From positions 1 through 13,822 of the forward strand of contig CAZQKI010000117.1 of NCBI GenBank assembly GCA_964592855.1: a stretch of DNA of 13,822 nucleotides, given 5' to 3'. This DNA is from JAAYLN01 sp964592855 (GTDB taxonomy: Bacteria > Verrucomicrobiota > Kiritimatiellia > RFP12 > JAAYLN01). Under the pieces are notes generated by a model, which saw only the letters and a program-made list of their open reading frames with translations, was not told where the DNA came from and did not search any database. Both the position numbers and the translations under genes were made by a program. Shown in pieces: positions 1 to 5,430 of the stretch; position 1 is the first letter of the stretch, and every line of letters begins with the position of its first letter.

Positions 1-763
1 AGTCGCGCAAATAGGTGTAGACGGCATGCCCGATCTGCTGGCGGCGCTGATTGAGGAAGACGTCCTTCAATCCCGTGTAAGCCTCGAACACATGCGTGGC
101 TTCCGGCGCGCGAACCACGCGGCTGTTGTCGCACGGCTTGCGCATCAGATCCGTGCAGAGCAGTTGCTTGAGAAACCCGTCTTCCACCAGCAGGCCCAAC
201 GGCATATGCACGCGCCGCAGCAACGGCCCGCGCGCGCAGTACAACTGACCGGTCAACTGCCCCGGCGCCGCTTGCGTCATGCCCGAGACCGCCAGGGACA
301 GGCGGTCCGTCAGACTTTTTCGCGCTTTGGCGGCGATATGTTTGCGCGGCAGATCCACCGCCGCCGCCGCATGTTCGTCCCCTTCCAGGGCCTGCACCAT
401 GTTTGCCAGCGTGTTGGGATGGCCCAGAAGGATGTCGGCGTCCATGAGGAAGACGAAGGCTGCTTGCGGATGGCTGAAGCGATGCACAAAAAGGTTCCAG
501 GCGTTGACCTTGCCGGGCTCCGCCACCGTTTCCACGCGCCAGGACAAAACACCGTTCGGGAGCGCGCGCGCGCCTTGTTGCATCGCCGCGGACGCCCGAT
601 CCGCCGTGGTGTCCGTGCAGCCGTTGGGGACCACAATCACTTCGACCCGCCGGGCGCCTGCCGGCGAAAGATCCCGGATCAGGCTCTGCGCCAGCAACGA
701 CCGCAACGCGCCCCCGATGCACGCCTCCTCGTTCCACGCCAGTATGCCGATGCTGACGATCAT
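1..763 (-). CDS. Family 2 glycosyltransferase, 3' end cut by the window edge
   Basis: The protein reads 254 residues from an ATG at 763 and is still open at the left edge, so the C-terminus is missing. An AAGGGGGC Shine-Dalgarno lies about 8 nt upstream of the start. It is a GT-A fold glycosyltransferase: MIVSIGILAWNEEACIG at the N-terminus is the classic GT2 opening. VVPNGCTDTT follows at 44-53, then the metal-binding DAD motif at 108-110 (FLMDADI), an ED pair at 194-195 (LVEDGF) where the catalytic base is expected, and a QRRQQIG stretch near 240 in the place of the usual QxxRW. Such enzymes move a sugar from a nucleotide donor to a growing glycan at the cytoplasmic membrane. The donor and acceptor cannot be read from the sequence. 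It lies 124 nt downstream of another glycosyltransferase on the same strand and probably shares its transcript. Confidence 0.88.
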   Translation of the reverse strand, partial: MIVSIGILAWNEEACIGGALRSLLAQSLIRDLSPAGARRVEVIVVPNGCTDTTADRASAAMQQGARALPNGVLSWRVETVAEPGKVNAWNLFVHRFSHPQAAFVFLMDADILLGHPNTLANMVQALEGDEHAAAAVDLPRKHIAAKARKSLTDRLSLAVSGMTQAAPGQLTGQLYCARGPLLRRVHMPLGLLVEDGFLKQLLCTDLMRKPCDNSRVVRAPEATHVFEAYTGLKDVFLNQRRQQIGHAVYTYLRD

Positions 764-887
764 AGGACTCGCCCCCTTGTGTGTCTGCGTCCGCCTGACA
801 AACCTCGCTGCGGTGCGGCCGGATCACGCGCCGCGTCATCCGCGGATGGCAGTTCTCGATAAGCAACCATCTTCCGCCCTGTTTCTT

Positions 888-1496
888 TCATCGTCCAACG
901 AATTGGAGCCAGTGATGAATAAGGCTCGTTTTACTCTTATCGGCACACGCGTGATAGAACCAGTGGCGCTTGAAAAGGGAAGCTGGCAACGAGCGGCAAC
1001 GGAGGTAAAACTGCCGGTTGAAACGGGGATCGATTGTCGTTTCCATGCCGCGCTCACGCATGACCCTGGAAAGCGCCCGCTGATCCCAGTAGGGGTCTGG
1101 GTCCTCCAAGGCCTTGGCAAAACAGTCCGCCACAGCATGGCCCGGGGCATACACAAGCACCCCGCTGTTGATTTGATTGGCCAGTTTGTCGGGAACGCAA
1201 CCGATCCGGCCGCTTGGAATGACGGGCAATGCGGGCGCGTCATGCGATACCAGAATGTCACTGTCCATGATGCAAATCTGCCCATAGTCCGACCACCATG
1301 GCAGTTCAGGCAACAGAAGCTTCTGCCAGGTCAGTTTCTTCCCGGGTAAATCGCGGATCGCCGCCGTGAGAACCCTCGTGTCGTAGCCCCACCGGGCGCC
1401 GTAGTGTTCCAACCGCGACCGGCAGAAACGGTTGAAGTCCCGCTGATAGCGTTCCCCAATAACAATCGTTGCGAGGCACGTATGTGATGGCTTCAT
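888..1496 (-). CDS. Putative glycosyltransferase with a DSD metal-binding motif
   Basis: A complete 202-aa protein with an ATG at 1496. It opens with a strand-like ATIVIG segment. It carries WQKLLLPELPWW at 57-68 followed by ICIMDSDILV (DSD at 78-80), then NSGVLVYAPG and a late HWFYHACADKSK segment. A DxD after a hydrophobic strand, a later NSGV motif and a WDQRAL segment are the layout of retaining GT-A enzymes such as the GT8/GT34-like groups. I infer a nucleotide-sugar transferase, but the exact family and substrate are not clear. There is no clear Shine-Dalgarno before the ATG. A promoter-like sequence lies at 1571-1599, divergent from the uridine kinase gene. The family 2 glycosyltransferase follows on the same strand, so the pair is probably a small glycan-synthesis unit. 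Confidence 0.75.
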   Translation of the reverse strand: MKPSHTCLATIVIGERYQRDFNRFCRSRLEHYGARWGYDTRVLTAAIRDLPGKKLTWQKLLLPELPWWSDYGQICIMDSDILVSHDAPALPVIPSGRIGCVPDKLANQINSGVLVYAPGHAVADCFAKALEDPDPYWDQRALSRVMRERGMETTIDPRFNRQFYLRCRSLPASLFKRHWFYHACADKSKTSLIHHWLQFVGR

Positions 1497-1542
1497 GATG
1501 CTCGTTGGGTTATCGCCACGCTATCGCCGATGATTCATGATT

Positions 1543-1575
1543 TTGCTTCTGTTGCGACCGATACCATAGTAGAAT
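1543..1575 (+). promoter_or_regulatory. Possible promoter of the uridine kinase gene
   Basis: TTGCTT at 1543-1548 is followed after 16 nt by CATAGT at 1565-1570; a second -10 candidate, TAGAAT, lies at 1570-1575. The matches to the sigma70 consensus are weak. The call rests mainly on this being the AT-rich part of a 130-bp divergent gap upstream of the plus-strand gene. Confidence 0.25.
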
Positions 1576-1599
1576 AAAACGCGCCGGGAATTACGACAA
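1571..1599 (-). promoter_or_regulatory. Putative sigma70-type promoter for the glycosyltransferase pair
   Basis: On the minus strand TTGTCG (1599-1594) is followed by a 17-nt spacer and TATTCT (1576-1571). This gives a start point near 1563 and a leader of about 67 nt before the ATG at 1496. The same -10 hexamer, with a similar -35 box, occurs before the histidine kinase gene. It overlaps the proposed plus-strand promoter, so the two directions could compete for polymerase. Confidence 0.45.
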
Positions 1600-1626
1600 G
1601 GAAGTTAAGCGGTTTTTAAAATATAA

Positions 1627-2322
1627 ATGGCCATACCAATTGTAGCAGGCATATCCGGGGGATCTGGGTCGGGTAAGACAACCCTGGCCCAAGGATTGAG
1701 GGATTTGACGGCAGACTTTGGCAGCGCGGTCATTTCCCAGGACGACTACTACCACGGACTGTCGGAAGGCATGGCGGCATCCGACTACAACTTTGACGAT
1801 CCTTCGGCACTGGATATGGGCCGGCTCGCGGCCGATCTGACGACGCTGAAGGCGGGACGCACGGTCCGGAGGCCGGTCTACGATTTTGTCCGGCATCGCC
1901 GGTCCGATGCGGAACAGGAAACCGCGCCGGCGGCAGTGATCATCGTCGAGGGCCTTTTCCTTTTTGCGCTCCCGGCGCTTCGCGATAGCTTCGATCTCCG
2001 CTTCTTCGTGGATGTCCCGGCGGACGAGCGGCTGCGACGACGAATCCAACGCGATGTTTTGAGCCGGGGCCGGAGTGAAACGGACATCCGGAATCAGTGG
2101 AATCGCCAGGTGGAGCCGATGTATCTGAAGTATACCTTGCCCACGCGCGAGCAGGCCCATGTCGTTCTGACGTTGCCGGCTCCCAACGACCCGGCCTGCC
2201 GTGAGCAGGTCGTTGTCATGTGGGGCATGGTCGAAAAACGGTTGCGAGAAACTCATGGCGAGATAAAGTCCTTCAAGTGCCTGTCTGCGAATAAATCGAT
2301 TCCCAGGGCCGTTTTAAGGTAG
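1627..2322 (+). CDS. udk: Uridine kinase (phosphoribulokinase/uridine kinase family)
   Basis: A 231-aa P-loop kinase, predicted to phosphorylate uridine and cytidine in the pyrimidine salvage pathway in the cytoplasm. The Walker A loop GGSGSGKTT is at residues 11-19. SQDDYYHGL follows as the substrate-site DxYY motif, then a YNFDDPSALD segment equivalent to the usual NYDHPxAFD, RRPVYDF, VIIVEGLFLF (Walker B-like strand), FFVDVPADERLRRRIQRD (lid region) and RGRSETDI. The start is secure because an in-frame TAA directly precedes the ATG. There is no Shine-Dalgarno at normal spacing; an AAGGAAG lies 22 nt upstream, which is too far. It is about 18 residues longer than the E. coli enzyme. The extra C-terminal tail overlaps by 70 nt the 3' end of the convergent minus-strand gene. 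A related PRK-like kinase of different specificity is the main alternative. Confidence 0.88.
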   Translation: MAIPIVAGISGGSGSGKTTLAQGLRDLTADFGSAVISQDDYYHGLSEGMAASDYNFDDPSALDMGRLAADLTTLKAGRTVRRPVYDFVRHRRSDAEQETAPAAVIIVEGLFLFALPALRDSFDLRFFVDVPADERLRRRIQRDVLSRGRSETDIRNQWNRQVEPMYLKYTLPTREQAHVVLTLPAPNDPACREQVVVMWGMVEKRLRETHGEIKSFKCLSANKSIPRAVLR

Positions 2323-2891
2323 TAAAGCAAGAGAAAGCCCCCCAGGACAGCCAACAGAAGAACGAGTGTCGCGACGACGCAAAGGCCCACGCTGCCGGCA
2401 ACCAGGCACGCAAGCGATTCGAGCGCCGATCGGAGACGATATAGCCAGTACGGCATGAAGCGAATAGTCCGGTCAATTTCCGTCGCCCGTTCGACCAGCA
2501 GGTTCTGTACCCGCTCCATTTCGAACCGGCGAACGGCGTCGCGGACGGCGCGCGTCAGCGCTTCTGGCGCAACCGGCTCGATCAGGCAGCGGAACAGGCG
2601 GTTCTCGTTGAAGGCATCAATCAGCCGGCCATGATCGGCATCGCCAGCAACCAGGACAATCTTGATGTCCGGATGGCGTTGATGTATCGCGCGGCAGAAC
2701 GGCACACCGTCCGAAATGCCGGCCCATTCCCTCACAACGATGGCGGGAACGGGCTGCCGCGCCAGGGCGTCATGCGCCTCCGCGACGGTGTCCACCAGCT
2801 CGCAGTCACAGGTGTCGGCGAGAACCTCCCGGGTTTCGGCACGCCTTTTCGAATCGGGATCCCGCACCAGGATTGTAGCTTTATCTTTCAT
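2253..2891 (-). CDS. Degenerate receiver (pseudo-receiver) protein with a C-terminal membrane helix
   Basis: A 212-aa protein. Residues 5-122 follow the CheY-like receiver plan: ATILVRDPD at 5-13 (the acidic pocket reduced to D11 and D13), AIVVREWAGISDG at 50-62, IVLVAGD at 78-84 and CLIEPVAPEAL at 102-112. Aligned to a standard receiver, the phosphoacceptor Asp is Arg54, the conserved Thr/Ser is Ala82 and the conserved Lys is Glu105. It should therefore not take phosphate in the normal way. A helical stretch (123-150) leads to one long hydrophobic segment (about 160-192) that should anchor it in the inner membrane. The ATG lies 9 nt after the stop of the upstream gene, with no clear Shine-Dalgarno, so translation may be coupled. 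I infer a membrane-tethered docking or adaptor protein in the same operon; its partner is unknown. Confidence 0.75.
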   Translation of the reverse strand: MKDKATILVRDPDSKRRAETREVLADTCDCELVDTVAEAHDALARQPVPAIVVREWAGISDGVPFCRAIHQRHPDIKIVLVAGDADHGRLIDAFNENRLFRCLIEPVAPEALTRAVRDAVRRFEMERVQNLLVERATEIDRTIRFMPYWLYRLRSALESLACLVAGSVGLCVVATLVLLLAVLGGFLLLYYLKTALGIDLFADRHLKDFISP

Positions 2892-2900
2892 GGAGCCAGT

Positions 2901-4343
2901 TCAACAGACCGGGCCGGAGAGCCATAGCAGCAGCCGCCCCGTCAAAACACGGACAAGAATCCGCAGATCCTCGGCCGGGGCGCGATAGCGCTCGTAATAG
3001 AGGGCTTCGGCCATCGCCGTCGCCCGGTCTTCGGATACGTTACGCTGGACGTGATAGCCGACCGCAGCGGGGTAGTAGCGGCGCAACCGCCTGCGCAGAT
3101 CGGCGTCCCGTTCGGGATGCAGCGGCGCGTGGCCGCAGAGCCAGAGATGTCCCAGCGCCGCGAGCGCAATCAACGGGAACAAGTCCAGCGACAGGCCCGT
3201 GAACGCGCGGTTCAACCGCGACGATTCGTCGGTCGCGGACCAGGACGGCAGACGCCGTCTCCGGGAGCGAGTTCCGAGCCTCGCGCTGAACTGGAAACCG
3301 CCGGCGCCGCAAGCGCGCAACAGGAGATAGAACGCGGCAAAGGGGACGGCCTGCACCAGCGTCAGCACAACCGCGCCCATCCATCCGCCGACAGCGCGCA
3401 GCAGGTCGGCCGCACGGCCGGGCGATTCCAGCGGAGCCAGCAACCACGGATCGGCGATGATCACCACCGTGCCGTCGGCTGGGGCGATCAGGCGCGCGCC
3501 GCCGACCACCCTGTCCCTAATCTCCAGATTCCGCCCCAGGTAGGTGTCGTCCATGACCACGGACCCGGATATCTCTGTCTGGCGATCCACGATGACGCCA
3601 TTGCCGATTACCGTGTTGGGGCCGATCACCGCCATGGGATGAATCCGGCAGTCGTTGCCGATGATCAACGGCGGGCGCAATTCGACGGAGGGGGGAATGC
3701 TTACGTTGCTGCCGATGCAGGCGCCGTCTCCGCCACCGAACCCCGGCCGCACATACCGGTGGATTTCGCCTTGAACCAGCCGCATGTTCAGTTCGTAAAA
3801 TGCAGGCAAGCCGCCGAGCGCCACCGGTTCGATGCCAAGTTCCGCCCAGTCCCCGGCCGCCTCGGGGGGGGGCCCGGCAATAACGGCCCTGATGGCAGCC
3901 GAAGAGCGGCTCAGGAAACAGGCGGTTCCGCCCGCCGAATGGCGCAGCAGCCAGGTCCCTTCCGGCCTCGGGGGGGTGGCGTTCGTTTCCCCGTCCGCGG
4001 CTAGGGCCTGCAGACGGCGCGGGAAAACAGGGGCGGCGATATACAGCAGGCCGCCCTCCCATTGCTCCGGGGAACGGCGCAGGTAGGCCGCGGGATCGGC
4101 AATCTTCTTGAGAAATCCGTAGGTGATCCGCAACCCCCAACGGCTGCCGTCGCCGCAATAGGACTCGACTTCCTCGGCGCCGTCGCCCAGCACCAGCCGC
4201 ACGTTGTCCGCCCCCAGTTCCGCCGCCCATTCGAGCCAGTACTCGGCCAGGGGTTTTCCGCCCACGGGCGCCAGGCACCAGGGCCGGCCGCCGAGCGCAT
4301 CTCCCCAGGCCGCCGTTACACCGGTATGGAACACCGCTTTCAT
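2901..4343 (-). CDS. Nucleotidyltransferase-like / left-handed beta-helix protein fused to a degenerate membrane sugar-transferase-like region
   Basis: A 480-aa protein with three parts. Residues 1-200 resemble sugar-1-phosphate nucleotidyltransferases: APVGGKPLAEYWLEWAAELG at 25-44, then a GDGSRWGLRITYG segment. The signature G-x-G-T-R loop, however, is replaced by FHTGVTAAWGDAL, so catalysis is doubtful. Residues about 205-287 carry hexapeptide-type repeats (IIGNDCRIHPMAVIG, NTVIGNGVIV) of a left-handed beta-helix, as in GlmU or acyltransferases. The C-terminal third has two hydrophobic segments (about 318-345 and 385-408). It ends in YYPAAVGYHVQ (near 428) and YYERYRAPAEDLRILVRVL, which resemble the tail of bacterial sugar transferases (xRPGxTGxxQV and DlxYIxxxSlxxDlxIllxTv) without the catalytic DELPQ block. 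The start overlaps the STAS stop as ATGA, and GGAG lies 7 nt upstream. It is probably a membrane-associated glycan-assembly protein; the role is inferred. Confidence 0.78.
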   Translation of the reverse strand: MKAVFHTGVTAAWGDALGGRPWCLAPVGGKPLAEYWLEWAAELGADNVRLVLGDGAEEVESYCGDGSRWGLRITYGFLKKIADPAAYLRRSPEQWEGGLLYIAAPVFPRRLQALAADGETNATPPRPEGTWLLRHSAGGTACFLSRSSAAIRAVIAGPPPEAAGDWAELGIEPVALGGLPAFYELNMRLVQGEIHRYVRPGFGGGDGACIGSNVSIPPSVELRPPLIIGNDCRIHPMAVIGPNTVIGNGVIVDRQTEISGSVVMDDTYLGRNLEIRDRVVGGARLIAPADGTVVIIADPWLLAPLESPGRAADLLRAVGGWMGAVVLTLVQAVPFAAFYLLLRACGAGGFQFSARLGTRSRRRRLPSWSATDESSRLNRAFTGLSLDLFPLIALAALGHLWLCGHAPLHPERDADLRRRLRRYYPAAVGYHVQRNVSEDRATAMAEALYYERYRAPAEDLRILVRVLTGRLLLWLSGPVC

Positions 4344-4681
4344 GCTTCGGCTCCGAGCGCCTCCTCCACGGTGTCGAAGATTTCGAAGATCTTGAACGCG
4401 CGGGTAATCTCGAACACCATGCGCGCCTTGTTGCAGAGGCGGGCGATCCGGATATCGCCGCCGCGCTCGGTCACGCGCTTGAGTAGCGCGATCAGCACCC
4501 CCAGTCCCGCGCTGTCAATGTAGTCCATTTCGCTCGCATCCAGCACGATTTGAAGGACCGCCTCGTTCCCGGCCAGCCAGCGCTGCATCTTCTCCCGAAA
4601 CGAATCCACGCAGGCGGCATTCAGGGGGCCGCAGACCGTGACGACGCCTTTTCCGTCCCGTATCTCTGTACGCATGTTCAC
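4340..4681 (-). CDS. STAS-domain anti-anti-sigma factor-like protein
   Basis: A 113-aa single-domain STAS protein of the SpoIIAA/RsbV type. The key motif is YIDSAGLGVLIAL: the Ser of DSAGLG (residue 57) is the expected phosphorylation site for an RsbW-like kinase and the target of a PP2C phosphatase. The N-terminal strand VVTVCGPLNA and the closing FEIFDTVEEAL helix also match the family. I place the start at GTG 4681, 6 nt from AAAAGGAG; an in-frame ATG at 4675 is possible but lies 12 nt from it. A longer reading up to 4843 would only overlap the upstream sugar transferase. The gene sits between two glycan-assembly genes and one gene away from a protein carrying both a PP2C phosphatase and an RsbW-like kinase domain. 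The inferred role is the phospho-switch output of that regulator. No sigma factor or anti-sigma gene is nearby, so the final target may be a glycan enzyme rather than a sigma factor. Confidence 0.9.
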   Translation of the reverse strand: MNMRTEIRDGKGVVTVCGPLNAACVDSFREKMQRWLAGNEAVLQIVLDASEMDYIDSAGLGVLIALLKRVTERGGDIRIARLCNKARMVFEITRAFKIFEIFDTVEEALGAEA

Positions 4682-4687
4682 GACTTG

Positions 4688-4695
4688 CTCCTTTT
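4688..4695 (-). promoter_or_regulatory. Ribosome binding site deciding the STAS start
   Basis: AAAAGGAG on the minus strand lies in the short gap after the sugar transferase stop (4696). It is 6 nt before GTG 4681 and 12 nt before ATG 4675, and so favours the GTG. Confidence 0.55.
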
Positions 4696-5430
4696 CTAGT
4701 AGGCGCCGCGGCCGAACAACACCGCGGGCACGGTCTTCACCAGGATCACCATGTCCTTCCAAAGACTCTGACTGTGAATATACTGCAGATCCAGCCGGAC
4801 CTGCTCCTTGAAGGGGATTTCCGAACGTCCCTGGATCTGCCACAGGCAGGTCAGGCCCGGCTTGGCGTGCAGGCGTTTGCGTTCTTCGAGCCTGTATTCG
4901 GCCACCTCGCGCGGGACGGGCGGACGCGGGCCGACCAGCGCCAGATCGCCGAGGAGCACATTCAGAAACTGCGGCAGCTCATCGATGCTGAAACGGCGGA
5001 TAAAGCGGCCCACCCGCGTGACGCGCGGATCCCGCTTCATTTTAAAGATCACGCCGTCTCCGGATTCGTTCTGTTGGGCGAGCGTCGCTTTCTGTTTTTC
5101 GGCGTTCCTCAGCATCGAACGGAACTTGTAGAACTTGAACTGCCTGCCGTACTGCCCCACGCGTGTCTGGGCAAAGAAGATCGGCCAGCCGTCCTCGATG
5201 ACGATGGCCAGCGCCACGACAAGGAAAAGCGGCGACAGCAGGATCAACCCGACGGTTGCGCCGAGGACGTCCAGGATCCGTTTGAACGCAAACAAGCTGC
5301 GCAGGCCGATCTCCCACACGGCCAGCTTCCGGGCCTGGCTCCGGCGCAACCGGCGCACGTCCGCCTGCGAAACCGGCAGATCCAAGGTTTTGAACAACGA
5401 CAGGCGCGCCTGATAGATGGATTCATTCAC
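4696..5430 (-). CDS. Bacterial sugar transferase (polyprenyl-phosphate phosphoglycosyl transferase)
   Basis: A 244-aa monotopic phosphoglycosyl transferase of the WcaJ/WbaP/PglC group. It would load a sugar-1-phosphate from a nucleotide sugar onto undecaprenyl phosphate in the inner membrane, the first step of exopolysaccharide or O-antigen repeat synthesis. Family features in order: a basic KRILD at 50-54, a re-entrant hydrophobic helix at about 55-78, FFAQTRVGQYGRQFKFYKFR at 85-104, then the catalytic block SIDELPQFLNVLLGDLALVG with the Asp-Glu dyad, GPRPP, KPGLTCLWQIQGR and the closing DLQYIHSQSLWKDMVILVKT. It has the catalytic core only, without the long N-terminal multi-helix domain of WcaJ. 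The start is GTG 5430, which overlaps the upstream stop as GTGA; GGAGG lies shortly upstream. An ATG at 5490 would run deep into the upstream gene and is rejected. The sugar substrate is not known. Confidence 0.92.
   Translation of the reverse strand: MNESIYQARLSLFKTLDLPVSQADVRRLRRSQARKLAVWEIGLRSLFAFKRILDVLGATVGLILLSPLFLVVALAIVIEDGWPIFFAQTRVGQYGRQFKFYKFRSMLRNAEKQKATLAQQNESGDGVIFKMKRDPRVTRVGRFIRRFSIDELPQFLNVLLGDLALVGPRPPVPREVAEYRLEERKRLHAKPGLTCLWQIQGRSEIPFKEQVRLDLQYIHSQSLWKDMVILVKTVPAVLFGRGAY

Noticed and set aside
26..1349. Long plus-strand open frames of 278 and 356 codons opposite the glycosyltransferases
   Set aside because: They are Arg/Ala/His-rich, have no recognisable motifs, and lie antisense to two genes with clear family motifs. 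They reflect high-GC codon usage on the other strand.
1598..1604. AAGGAAG as the ribosome binding site of the uridine kinase
   Set aside because: It lies 22 nt before the ATG, and an in-frame TAA directly before that ATG rules out an earlier start.
4682..4843. Extended STAS protein starting at 4843
   Set aside because: The extra residues lie over the 3' end of the sugar transferase in another frame and show no domain; a strong ribosome site supports the start at 4681 or 4675.
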